Position numbers and translations under genes: made by a program. Below, piece by piece: positions 46,570 through 54,868 of a stretch of DNA of 64,000 nt. This stretch comes from Bacillus pumilus. GTDB taxonomy: Bacteria > Bacillota > Bacilli > Bacillales > Bacillaceae. The first letter of the stretch is position 1; each line of letters begins with the position of its first letter. The DNA lies in assembly GCF_002744245.1 (NCBI RefSeq), contig NZ_NKHG01000113.1:1-64000 (forward strand), given 5' to 3'. The notes under the pieces are model-generated. The model saw only the letters and a list, made by a program, of their open reading frames with translations, was not told the origin of the DNA and ran no database searches.

Positions 46570-47583
46570 TTAGCCTCGCCGTTTGTAATAAGTCAGCGCG
46601 AGCGCAAGTGCAAGCACAGATCCTTTCACAATATCCATCGCGTAATAAGGAACAGACATCATCACAAGTCCATTTTGCAAAATACCGATAAGCACTGCAC
46701 CTATAAAAGTGCCAAAGGCATTTGGCTTACCTGCTCCCATGACTGAAAAACCGATAAAGGCGGCAGCTACTCCATCCATTAAATAATGGGCTCCGGCGTT
46801 AATTTCTGCTGTCATCACCCTTGACGCCAGCACAATACCTCCTATCGCTGCAAATAAAGCAGACAAAAGATAGGCTAAGATTTTATATTTGTTCACATGA
46901 ATGCCAGACAATCGAGCCGCTTCTTTATTTCCACCAATGATGTACATCAATCGGCCATGCTTTGTGTATGTCATGAAAACATGTGCAAATAGCACGATGG
47001 CCGCCATAATCAGAATGATATATGGCACCTGCCCGATTTTGCTGAAAAAGTCGGGAATAGTACCAGTGGAGAACGTGCCATCAGACAGCACCATATTTTC
47101 AGAAATGGTCGCACCTTTTGTATAGGTTTGAGCCAGCCCTTGAATGATAAACATCATGGCTAATGTCATGAGCATATCTGGAATCTTCATTTTGACAATC
47201 ATCCATGCATTCAGCAAACCGACAATAATGGAAGCCGCTAGGGCAGAGAGTATAGCTATCAGTGGGTTTTGTGAGAACCATACAAACATAGAGATTACAA
47301 TCGCATTCGATAACGTAGCAACTGAGCCTACGGATAAATCAAAGCCATTCACTGCCAATGATATCGTTAACCCCACTGCAATGATGGTGACAATTGAAAT
47401 GGATCGTAAAATGTTGATCATATTTCCTGACTGTAAAAACGCTGGATTTGCTGTCGCAAATACCACAATTAATACGACAATCGTTAAAATGGTGCCATAT
47501 TGATAAAAGAAATCAAACAGGTGAAATGATGGCCGCTGTTTTTTGATTGGTTGCACAGGGGTTGAAATGTGTCGTTCACTCAT
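46570..47583 (-). CDS. Ribose-type ABC importer, permease
   Basis: A 337-residue RbsC-type permease with 8-10 membrane helices and the conserved NGFDLSVGSVATLSNAI region and GIHVNKYKILAYLLSALFAAIGGIVLASR (split) near the ATPase interface. Together with the ATPase and binding protein upstream it forms a CUT2-class sugar/nucleoside-type importer. It overlaps the ATPase gene by 4 nt. The operon is headed by a SAM-I riboswitch, so a sulfur-containing pentose such as methylthioribose is a candidate ligand. Confidence 0.9.
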   Translation of the reverse strand: MSERHISTPVQPIKKQRPSFHLFDFFYQYGTILTIVVLIVVFATANPAFLQSGNMINILRSISIVTIIAVGLTISLAVNGFDLSVGSVATLSNAIVISMFVWFSQNPLIAILSALAASIIVGLLNAWMIVKMKIPDMLMTLAMMFIIQGLAQTYTKGATISENMVLSDGTFSTGTIPDFFSKIGQVPYIILIMAAIVLFAHVFMTYTKHGRLMYIIGGNKEAARLSGIHVNKYKILAYLLSALFAAIGGIVLASRVMTAEINAGAHYLMDGVAAAFIGFSVMGAGKPNAFGTFIGAVLIGILQNGLVMMSVPYYAMDIVKGSVLALALALTYYKRRG

Positions 47584-49076
47584 GATTGTCCTCCTGTTGA
47601 ATGATATAAAAGCTCTTCTTCAGTCGTTGGTGCGGTCATTTCCCGGGCAATGCTGCCATCATATAGGACGTATACTCGGTCTGCGATGCCTGCAATTTCC
47701 GACAGCTCACTTGACGCATAAATAACGGATTTCCCCCGGGCGGCGAGTTCTGCAATAAGTGAGAAAATGTCCTTTTTTGCTCCAACGTCTACGCCTTTGG
47801 TTGGTTCATCAAAGAGATACACATCCGCCTCAGCCAACAGCCATTTTCCTATGGCAATCTTTTGCTGATTTCCACCAGATAAATGCTTCACCTTCGCTTC
47901 AAGAGAAGGTGTTTTGACGCCAAGCCGCTTGACGATTTCACCTGCTGCTCGTTTTTCCTTAGAGCGATGTAAGAAACTGAACACCTGCGTGAATGAGCGC
48001 AGACTTGCAGCTGTCAAGTTCCATCCAACGGTCTCTTCTGTGAGAATCCCTTCTTTTCTCCGCTCTTCCGGCACAAGGGCAATACCTGCTCTCACAGCTT
48101 GATGAGGCGATTTAAAGTGAATGGTTTTACCATGAAGCTGCACAGTGCCCGTCTTTTTTTCTGAGGCGCCGAAAAGGGCTTTGCACAATTCTGTTTTACC
48201 AGCACCGACAAGTCCTGCGATCCCGAGAATTTCTCCCTTTTTCACATGAAGATGAATGTTGGTCAATTTATGCTGATCGTCTAACTGTTTTACCTCAAGC
48301 ACAATAGGTGAGTCCTTCAAAGGCATACGGGGCGGGAATTGCTCGTCTAATGGTGCTCCTAGCATCTCTTCAATGACCTGCTTTGGATCTGTCTCTTTGA
48401 CGAGGTGTGTTGCCACATTGGTACCATTGCGCATCACAGTTAACTCATCACATATGCTGAAAATCTCTGGCATGCGATGGGAGATAAAGACGATACCTGT
48501 TCCCTTCTTTTTCAGCTGATGGATCATTGAGAATAGCTTGCTTGTTTCTGCATGACTAAGCGGAGCGGTTGGTTCATCTAAAATGAAAATGCTGCATTTG
48601 ATAGAAATTGCCTTGGCAATGAGCACCATCTGTTTTTCTGCAAGGGTCAGATCACTCACAAGACGCTTGGTAGAGATATCGATGTCCATCTCTTTTAATA
48701 GTTGGGCCGCCTTGCGGTGAAGCTCTTTCCAGCGGACGAATGATTTTTTTTCAATCTCATGCATCATCATGTTCTCGCCAACACTTAAATAGGGAACTAA
48801 GGCCGTATCCACTTCTTGATGGACCGTCTGCACACCATATGAGGCCGCATCCTTCGGTGTTTGAATCGATGCCGTCTGGCCATTGATGTGGATGGTTCCT
48901 TCAAAATGTGAATGAGTGCCAGAGAGAACTTTCATTAACGTCGACTTCCCAGCACCGTTCGCTCCAATAAGCGCATGTACCGTGCCTTTTTTTAATGTGA
49001 AATTTACTTGATCCAACGCTTTGACCCCTGGGAAGTCAATCGAAATGTTCTTCATACAAACAAGCGGCGATGTCAT
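47580..49076 (-). CDS. Ribose-type ABC importer, double ATPase
   Basis: A 498-residue RbsA/MglA-type protein with two fused ATPase domains. Domain 1 (about 1-240) has Walker A GANGAGKSTLMK, Walker B IFILDEPTAPLS and signature-like LTLAEKQM; domain 2 (about 255-495) has a degenerate Walker A GLVGAGKTEL and signature LSGGNQQK with VYLFDEPTKGVDVG. The asymmetric pair is normal for CUT2 importers. It overlaps the permease gene (ATGA) and follows the binding-protein gene by 72 bp. Confidence 0.93.
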   Translation of the reverse strand: MTSPLVCMKNISIDFPGVKALDQVNFTLKKGTVHALIGANGAGKSTLMKVLSGTHSHFEGTIHINGQTASIQTPKDAASYGVQTVHQEVDTALVPYLSVGENMMMHEIEKKSFVRWKELHRKAAQLLKEMDIDISTKRLVSDLTLAEKQMVLIAKAISIKCSIFILDEPTAPLSHAETSKLFSMIHQLKKKGTGIVFISHRMPEIFSICDELTVMRNGTNVATHLVKETDPKQVIEEMLGAPLDEQFPPRMPLKDSPIVLEVKQLDDQHKLTNIHLHVKKGEILGIAGLVGAGKTELCKALFGASEKKTGTVQLHGKTIHFKSPHQAVRAGIALVPEERRKEGILTEETVGWNLTAASLRSFTQVFSFLHRSKEKRAAGEIVKRLGVKTPSLEAKVKHLSGGNQQKIAIGKWLLAEADVYLFDEPTKGVDVGAKKDIFSLIAELAARGKSVIYASSELSEIAGIADRVYVLYDGSIAREMTAPTTEEELLYHSTGGQS

Positions 49077-49148
49077 AGGTATCCTCCTTTTCTACTGATC
49101 GTCATTTGAAAAACGAAACACCCTCTATTGAAAGAGAGTGCACATGGG

Positions 49149-50267
49149 TTATTTTGCATAATGCTTCTTCAAAGTCTTCATCCAATCTTCTTCAAAGGCA
49201 GTAGATGAACTGAATCCCTTTACTTCTTCTGCAAGATTGACCATATTGATGGCCTTTCCTGCTTGTTGAAGCTGCTTTTGTGAAATGAGAGAGGCCTCAA
49301 GGTCATAGGCAGATGGCGTTTTCTCGCCAGCTATTTTCTTCGCAAGAATCCTCACGTCGATTGCCCCAATGAGCTTCGGATCGACCGCTGCTGTGTATTT
49401 CCATGGACTGTCTTTCGCTGTCATTTCTTGAAGATCGGCATTAGACACATCAATACCGTAAATCTTCACTTCTGTTCTTCCTGCTTCCTTTAAGGCTCTT
49501 GCCGCACCAATGGCAAATGCATCCCACGTGGCAAAAATAGCATCAAGCTTGCCCTTTGGATACTTATTCAGCATGGCCGCAACGGCATTTTGTGTTTGAA
49601 CAGACGTATCAGAGGAAGCAATGCCAAATCGGTCAAGCTCGTTGATCCCTGCATGTTGTTTGAGCGTTTCTTGGTACACCTTGTTTCGTCTCACCATCGG
49701 CGGGAACCCGTCTACCCAGAGGTACGCAATGTTTGCTTTTCCTTTAAAATCAGCCACGAGAGCGTCTAATGATTTTTTCGCTAATTGTTCGTCATCTTGA
49801 GACGTTACTGTGACCCCTTTGATGTCCTTCAACTTAGGGTTCGAATCAAACGCCACAACTGGAATGCCTTTCGCTGTGATCTTTTTCACATCAGCGACTG
49901 TTGCCTCGTCGTCCCCGTGAGAGATGATAAAGCCATCATAGTTTTCTTCTAGTGCCTGGGAAATGGCATCATGGAACTTCGCCGTATCACCATTTGCTGT
50001 GTAGACGTCTACTATAAAGCCTAGTGCTTCCCCTTCTGCCTTTGTACCAGCTAAAAATTGAGCAGTATGATCATCTCCGCCGATTTTGCGGATGACTTTA
50101 ATTTTTGCCCCCTGTCCCTTGGCAAATCGCTTCGGTACATTGTCAAAGGTGACCTTTTCATTCGTATTTGTTTTTGAGTCTGAGCTTGAGCCGGTGCCAC
50201 AACCGGTTAATAGAACGGTCAGGATCGTCAATAATACAAGGGATGATGTCCAATAGTTACGTTTCAT
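49149..50267 (-). CDS. Ribose-type ABC importer, binding lipoprotein
   Basis: A 372-residue periplasmic-binding-protein-like lipoprotein (family Peripla_BP_4). The signal ends in VLLTGCGTG with lipidated Cys about residue 23. Lobe 1 has AQFLAGTKAEGEALGF and GFIISHGDD; lobe 2 has IFATWDAFAIGAARAL and KIYGIDVSNADL, matching sugar/AI-2/nucleoside binders. It is the first gene behind the SAM-I riboswitch at 50364-50550. Ligand unproven; methionine-salvage pentoses fit the regulation. Confidence 0.92.
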   Translation of the reverse strand: MKRNYWTSSLVLLTILTVLLTGCGTGSSSDSKTNTNEKVTFDNVPKRFAKGQGAKIKVIRKIGGDDHTAQFLAGTKAEGEALGFIVDVYTANGDTAKFHDAISQALEENYDGFIISHGDDEATVADVKKITAKGIPVVAFDSNPKLKDIKGVTVTSQDDEQLAKKSLDALVADFKGKANIAYLWVDGFPPMVRRNKVYQETLKQHAGINELDRFGIASSDTSVQTQNAVAAMLNKYPKGKLDAIFATWDAFAIGAARALKEAGRTEVKIYGIDVSNADLQEMTAKDSPWKYTAAVDPKLIGAIDVRILAKKIAGEKTPSAYDLEASLISQKQLQQAGKAINMVNLAEEVKGFSSSTAFEEDWMKTLKKHYAK

Positions 50268-50363
50268 TGCTGTTCCTCCTCAAGTTGTTTGATTTTTCTC
50301 ATCTGAAAACTAGGTAAAAAGTAGAAAAATGCCTGTAAACCAATTGTTTGATTCTAAAAAAGA

Positions 50364-50399
50364 GACGAAAAAAAGCCTCTCTTGATTAAAGAGAGGCTT
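50364..50399 (-). terminator. SAM riboswitch expression-platform terminator
   Basis: Minus strand AAGCCTCTCTT-TAATC-AAGAGAGGCTT followed by a run of T. It is the off-state terminator directly after the aptamer. Confidence 0.92.
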
Positions 50400-50438
50400 G
50401 ATCACCGTTGCATGAAACATGTATCGGGAAGTCTTCCT

Positions 50439-50550
50439 CTCTTATCTGCCAAAGCTGTAACAGCTTTGCAGGAATTAGCACCAATTTCTAAAATAGAAAC
50501 GGTTGCTGGGCGTCATAGGGCCAGTCCCTCTGCCTCTCTTGATAAGAGAT
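50439..50550 (-). ncRNA. SAM-I (S-box) riboswitch aptamer
   Basis: On the minus strand the RNA has P1 CTCTTATC (50548-50541) closing with GATAAGAG (50446-50439), then the S-box core AGAGGCAGAGGGACTGGC, CCCTATGA, GCCCAGCAACC, and GGTGCTAATTCC, with P3 and P4 hairpins between. All conserved S-box blocks are in order. With SAM bound, the downstream terminator forms and the operon is off; at low SAM it is on. Confidence 0.96.
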
Positions 50551-50586
50551 CCGTATGAAATTTGTTTTAGTTAAAATGTCTTCTTT

Positions 50587-50615
50587 ACTTTAATGCGATG
50601 TCACATCAATGTCAA
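50587..50615 (-). promoter_or_regulatory. Promoter before the SAM riboswitch
   Basis: Minus strand TTGACA (50610-50615), 17-bp spacer, TAAAGT (50587-50592). The start would fall near 50580, about 30 nt before P1. Confidence 0.75.
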
Positions 50616-50665
50616 TGACTTTTTTGAATATTTCTAAAATAACTCATTCGTGACTAATGCCATGG

Positions 50666-51058
50666 TTAACTGTCGATGATTTTCTTGGCAGGGGATGATG
50701 TCTTAAGACGGAAATCATCTTCTTTCTCATTCACATATTGTGGGTTGAGATGATAGATCCTTTATCTTGACCGTTCTTAGAGCGATAAGTATCGCAGCCC
50801 TTCGTCCATTTTCCGCGTCATACTCACTGTGATCAATCGTTACAAGACCGCCATTTGCTTGATTTCCTTTGAGGAAAGACCCGCTAATGACAGGTTTTTC
50901 TTTTCCATATTAGAACCCGGGTTTTTGTCGTTTCCGTCTGTTGCCACATAATAAGTTGTCCCTTGGTTCGCGCCAGCCTCCTCTGTCATCGCTTGACAGC
51001 CAAAGCAGATCACAGTCATCAAAAAAATCAGTATGATGCCTGGTATCGCTCGTTTCAT
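50666..51058 (-). pseudogene. Remnant of a secreted beta-helix pectate lyase-like gene
   Basis: The intact 5' part encodes a lipoprotein-type signal (MKRAIPGIILIFLMTVICFGC) and TTYYVATDGNDKNPGS, the usual beginning of right-handed beta-helix polysaccharide lyases. In other frames downstream are KPVISGSFLKGNQANGG, VTIDHSEYDAENGRR and a C-terminal piece LNPQYVNEKEDDFRLKTSS ending at TAA 50666-50668. The pieces are in order but separated by frameshifts, and most of the beta-helix is deleted. A decayed gene of family PL9-like type; no function expected. Confidence 0.75.
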
Positions 51059-51103
51059 CTCATTGTTTGCTCCCTTCATTCTTCTTACTTTATCGGTTTT
51101 CAA

Positions 51104-51422
51104 AAAGAGGATTAAAATATGACGATGCCCCTTGCAATGTACTAGTCAAAAGGTGTATGGTTGAAAGAATATCTTACAGGAAAACCACTCTTTTTTAATT
51201 GTCAGATTAATCAGTTAATAATTCATTTGGATTTTATTTCTTTTTTGAAAAGGGATGAGATCAGTAAAACAGACAAAATAAGAGAGGAAAGCGCTTTAAC
51301 AGATTTTTCTTGTCTGAATTCCAGAAAACCTATTGCTAATATTTTGTGAAGGTATAGAATAGAATCATAATTATTTCATATTATTAGAATTTTCAAATAA
51401 TCAAACAGCAAGGAGATTTACA
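51104..51422. other. Upstream region of ilvK
   Basis: 319 bp, AT-rich; carries a CodY-like box at 51388-51402. A plus-strand frame at 51161-51349 has no ribosome-binding site and is not supported. Confidence 0.5.
51388..51402 (+). promoter_or_regulatory. CodY-like box before ilvK
   Basis: AATTTTCAAATAATC matches 12 of 15 positions of the CodY motif AATTTTCWGAAAATT, 20 bp before the ilvK start. CodY repression of branched-chain amino acid genes is established; this site is a prediction. Confidence 0.5.
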
Positions 51423-52514
51423 ATGCCAAAACAACCCATCCGCGTTGAATTTAGTTCAACAAAAAAACCAAAACCACAATCTGATCAACTTGAATTCGGA
51501 AAAATCTTCACAGATCACATGTTTGTGATGGATTATTCAATTGATAAAGGCTGGTACGATCCAAGAATTATTCCTTATCAGGCAATTCCAATGGATCCAG
51601 CTTCTATGGTCTACCATTATGGTCAATCTGTTTTTGAAGGCTTGAAGGCTTATGTTTCTGAGGATCAAAAGATTCTCTTATTCCGTCCGGAAAAGAATAT
51701 GGAACGCTTAAACAGATCCAATGACCGCCTGTGTATCCCACAAATTGATACAGAAACGGTTTTAGAGGGCTTAAATGAACTCATTCGCATTGATAAGGAC
51801 TGGGTACCTGATGCAGAGGGCACTTCCTTGTATATTCGTCCATTTATTATTTCCACTGAGCCGTATTTAGGGGTTGCACCGTCAAGCACGTATAAGCTGA
51901 TCATTATCCTATCTCCAGTGGGCTCATACTATAAAGAAGGTATCCATCCAGTGAAAATTGCGGTTGAAAACGAGTTTGTCCGTGCCGTTAAGGGTGGAAC
52001 AGGAAATGCGAAAACTGCTGGAAACTATGCATCGAGCCTCAAGGCACAGCAAGTCGCTGAAACGAAAGGGTTTTCACAGGTTCTTTGGCTTGATGGGGTC
52101 GAGAAAAAGTACATTGAAGAAGTCGGCAGCATGAATATCTTCTTTAAAATCAATGGAGAAATCGTGACGCCTGAATTGAACGGCAGTATTTTGGAAGGCA
52201 TCACACGTAACTCTGTGCTTGAGCTGTTAAAGCATTGGGAGATTCCAGTGACAGAACGCAAAATTTCAATTGAAGAATTAATTGAAGCACACCAATCAGG
52301 CGAACTTGAAGAAATCTTTGGAACAGGGACGGCGGCCGTGATTTCTCCTGTCGGTGAGTTAATTTATCACGATCAACCATACGTCATTCAAAATGGTCAA
52401 ACGGGCGAAGTATCGAAAAGATTGTATGACGCCATTACTGGCATCCAAAAAGGGACACAGCCAGACATCTTCGGCTGGACAGTAGAAGTCGACTCGGTCG
52501 TCAAGCAGGCTTAA
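51423..52514 (+). CDS. ilvK: Branched-chain amino acid aminotransferase IlvK
   Basis: A 363-residue fold-type IV aminotransferase, the same length as B. subtilis IlvK (YwaA). It interconverts leucine, isoleucine and valine with their 2-oxo acids, and in methionine salvage can aminate ketomethylthiobutyrate. The PLP Lys is K197 in TGNAKTAGNY; the phosphate-binding GSMNIFFKI and EIFGTGTAAVISPV are present. ATG at 51423 has AAGGAG upstream. Monocistronic with a terminator. Confidence 0.93.
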   Translation: MPKQPIRVEFSSTKKPKPQSDQLEFGKIFTDHMFVMDYSIDKGWYDPRIIPYQAIPMDPASMVYHYGQSVFEGLKAYVSEDQKILLFRPEKNMERLNRSNDRLCIPQIDTETVLEGLNELIRIDKDWVPDAEGTSLYIRPFIISTEPYLGVAPSSTYKLIIILSPVGSYYKEGIHPVKIAVENEFVRAVKGGTGNAKTAGNYASSLKAQQVAETKGFSQVLWLDGVEKKYIEEVGSMNIFFKINGEIVTPELNGSILEGITRNSVLELLKHWEIPVTERKISIEELIEAHQSGELEEIFGTGTAAVISPVGELIYHDQPYVIQNGQTGEVSKRLYDAITGIQKGTQPDIFGWTVEVDSVVKQA

Positions 52515-52521
52515 GTAAGCG

Positions 52522-52556
52522 AAAGAACCTTTCATTTCATGAAGGGTTCTTTTTTT
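52522..52556 (+). terminator. ilvK terminator
   Basis: AAAGAACCTTTC pairs with GAAGGGTTCTTT, followed by T-run. Confidence 0.88.
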
Positions 52557-52628
52557 GTTTATTTACACCTTCACTCACTATATAATGGAAGTAATGTTTT
52601 TCTATTCCAAAAATTAGGAGTGATTCGT

Positions 52629-52817
52629 ATGTTTTTGACTTACGTACTAGCTATATTTGGGATCTTCATAGGATCATGTATAGTGGCTACAGGTTTCGAA
52701 GATTCACCATTCCTCACTCGATTTATTTTTAAGTTTCTCGGGATTTCAACCATTGTCCTTTCCGTTACTTTTGTGAAGTATCGACGAAAGAGATTACTCA
52801 ATCAAAAGATGAAATAA
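52629..52817 (+). CDS. Small two-helix membrane protein (62 aa)
   Basis: A 62-residue protein with two hydrophobic segments (about 2-22 and 32-49) and a basic tail (KYRRKRLLNQKMK). ATG at 52629 has TTAGGAGTG at 6-8 nt, which decides the start against a longer frame to 52539 that crosses the ilvK terminator. No family recognised. Confidence 0.6.
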   Translation: MFLTYVLAIFGIFIGSCIVATGFEDSPFLTRFIFKFLGISTIVLSVTFVKYRRKRLLNQKMK

Positions 52818-52820
52818 GAC

Positions 52821-53100
52821 TCATTTGCACGCTTGATCGAACAGCATTAGCTGAAAATCAAACGCTCTTGCATCTCCTCCAATTGTCGCAAAATACATCA
52901 ACAAGTTGGGCACTGGGATTGTAAAACAAACATACGAAGTACATAGATCCATACATATGATTTATGCCGAATGAGACCAATAAACGAAGCGATGATGCCA
53001 TACAAAAACCCAAAACTAATAACAGGATGGACGACAAAACCATAAAGCATCAAGCCAAGTGCAACCAAATTCCAACAGCCCCTTCTTTATAGCAGTACAT
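52821..53100 (-). pseudogene. Small membrane-protein gene with two frameshifts
   Basis: ATG at 53100 is preceded by AGGAAGGA at 9 nt on the minus strand. The frame begins MYCYKEGAVGIW, shifts into VALGLMLYGFVVHPVISFG and FLYGIIASFIGLIRHKSY, then into FTIPVPNLLMYFATIGGDA, and ends at TGA 52821-52823. Two single-base losses (near TTTGG and near GTTTTA) explain it: adding 2 bases to 280 gives exactly 94 codons, a 93-residue protein with two or three membrane helices. Family unknown. Confidence 0.55.
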
Positions 53101-53190
53101 CACTTAGAATCCTTCCTATCATACACTCCTCTCTCAAATTTCTATATGGCCAGATCATAAAAAACGACCCCATAAAGGGGCCATTTCGTT

Positions 53191-54519
53191 TTATGCGTTC
53201 ACTGATTTGAAGAATTGCGGTAAATACTCACGGTGCGCTTCTAGCATTTCATCTAACATTTGCTTTGCCATTTCGTCAGACGGGACGAGTGGATTGATTG
53301 TCATGGCCACAAGAGCCGTCTCGTAATCTCCCGTGACAGCCGCTTCAGCTGCCACTCGTTCGAATGATTTGATTTGCTGAACGAGCCCTCTCACAGCCAC
53401 AGGTAGATCACCTGTCGCTATTGATTTTGGTCCATCCTTCGTGATGATACAGTTCACTTCAACCGCTGATTCGGCCGGAATGCTGGCAATCGCTCCTCTG
53501 TTCACTGTATTCACCGGTTGAATGTCATGCTTATCATTATAGATAGAGCTGATTAAATTACATGCAGCATCACTATAATAAGCCCCGCCTCTTTTTTCGA
53601 GCTGCGGCGGTTTAATCGATAAATCAGGGTCTTTGTATAGCTCAAATAATTCTTGCTCGACTTGCTGCACAACCTCTGCTCTTGTTCCTTTATCTTGGGC
53701 CGCTTTTTGCTCTTCCTCCAGCATGTCTTTCGTTTTGTAGTAGTAACGGTGATACGGACATGGAATGACCCCTAAGCCTTTGACAAAAGAAGGCTCCCAG
53801 TTTTTCGCCTCAATGTTCTTCATGGACCACTGGCTGTTTGGATTTCCTAATTCATCAAGCACTTGATCCATAATGCTGACCCCATCTAAATACACATCTA
53901 ATCCATACACCATGTGATTGAGGCCGGCAAACTGCACCTCGATGCGTTCAACATTCACATCAAGCGCCTTTGCAATCCCCATTTTGATCCCAATCGGCAC
54001 ATTGCATAGACCGACCACTTTCTTCAGATTCGTGTAGCGTAAAACAGCTTCTGTGACCATCCCCGCTGGATTTGTAAAGTTCACAAGCCAAGCCTCTGGA
54101 CAAAGCTCCTCCATATCCTTCACGATATCTAAAATGACTGGGATGGTGCGAAGACCTTTAAATAAACCACCCGGCCCATTCGTTTCCTGACCAATGACGC
54201 CATATTTGAGCGGTATTCTCTCATCCTTTGCTCGTGCTTCCAGCAGTCCTACACGAAATTGTGTCGTAACAAAGTCCGCATCCTTCAGGGCTGCCCGGCG
54301 GTCAAGCGTCAGGTGTACTTCAATGGGCAGACCGGCTTTTTCGACCATACGTTTCGCAAGAGCACCCACGATATTTAGCTTTTCCTGCCCCGCTTCAATA
54401 TCCACAAGCCATAATTCCTTCACAGGCAATTCATGGTACCGTTTGATAAATCCTTCGACCAGCTCCGGCGTATAGCTCGATCCACCGCCTATTGTGACAA
54501 TTTTGATTCCGTCTTTCAT
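53191..54519 (-). CDS. licH: 6-phospho-beta-glucosidase LicH
   Basis: A 442-residue glycoside hydrolase family 4 enzyme that cleaves phosphorylated cellobiose or lichenan oligomers using NAD and a divalent metal. The dinucleotide site is TIGGGSSYTPELVEG (about 9-23); the metal-binding Cys is in GLCNVPIG (about 170-177), with His in AGLNHM. It is the last gene of licBCAH and overlaps licA by 4 nt (ATGA). Confidence 0.95.
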   Translation of the reverse strand: MKDGIKIVTIGGGSSYTPELVEGFIKRYHELPVKELWLVDIEAGQEKLNIVGALAKRMVEKAGLPIEVHLTLDRRAALKDADFVTTQFRVGLLEARAKDERIPLKYGVIGQETNGPGGLFKGLRTIPVILDIVKDMEELCPEAWLVNFTNPAGMVTEAVLRYTNLKKVVGLCNVPIGIKMGIAKALDVNVERIEVQFAGLNHMVYGLDVYLDGVSIMDQVLDELGNPNSQWSMKNIEAKNWEPSFVKGLGVIPCPYHRYYYKTKDMLEEEQKAAQDKGTRAEVVQQVEQELFELYKDPDLSIKPPQLEKRGGAYYSDAACNLISSIYNDKHDIQPVNTVNRGAIASIPAESAVEVNCIITKDGPKSIATGDLPVAVRGLVQQIKSFERVAAEAAVTGDYETALVAMTINPLVPSDEMAKQMLDEMLEAHREYLPQFFKSVNA

Positions 54520-54842
54520 GAATTGACACCTCCGAATTGCTTCATTTTTTCATGGATCTCAATGATTTCCGCTGCAAGCTCCTTGACAGTCATGGCGTTC
54601 ATGAGATGATCCTGCGCATGAATCATTAAGAGACTGATGTCGGTCTTTTCTCCTCTGATTTCTCCTTGGATCAGCTCTGTCTGTGCGTGATGCGCCTCAT
54701 TTAACGCGTCTTGTGCTTCCTGCAATTTTTGCTTCGCCTCATCGAAGTTTCCTTGCTTTGCACATGTAATGGCCTCCATGGCTGAGCTTCTGCCATTTCC
54801 ACCGTGCAAGATGAGTTGAAACACAATTTGTTCCATTTCCAT
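54516..54842 (-). CDS. licA: Lichenan PTS enzyme IIA
   Basis: A 108-residue lactose/cellobiose-type EIIA, a helical bundle that carries phosphate from HPr to LicB. The active His is the first of MIHAQDH (about residue 75), with a conserved Asp inside the bundle. ATG at 54842 lies 9 nt after AAGGGGG; the ATG three codons earlier touches the site. Part of licB-licC-licA-licH. Confidence 0.93.
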   Translation of the reverse strand: MEMEQIVFQLILHGGNGRSSAMEAITCAKQGNFDEAKQKLQEAQDALNEAHHAQTELIQGEIRGEKTDISLLMIHAQDHLMNAMTVKELAAEIIEIHEKMKQFGGVNS

Positions 54843-54868
54843 CGGCCGCATCCCCCTTGTTCCCTCTA

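Noticed and set aside
51161-51349. 62-codon plus-strand frame before ilvK
   Set aside because: No ribosome-binding site and low-complexity composition; occupies the promoter region of ilvK.
52858-53043. 61-codon minus-strand frame
   Set aside because: It is one frame of the frameshifted gene at 52821-53100; the joined reading with a proper ribosome-binding site is better.
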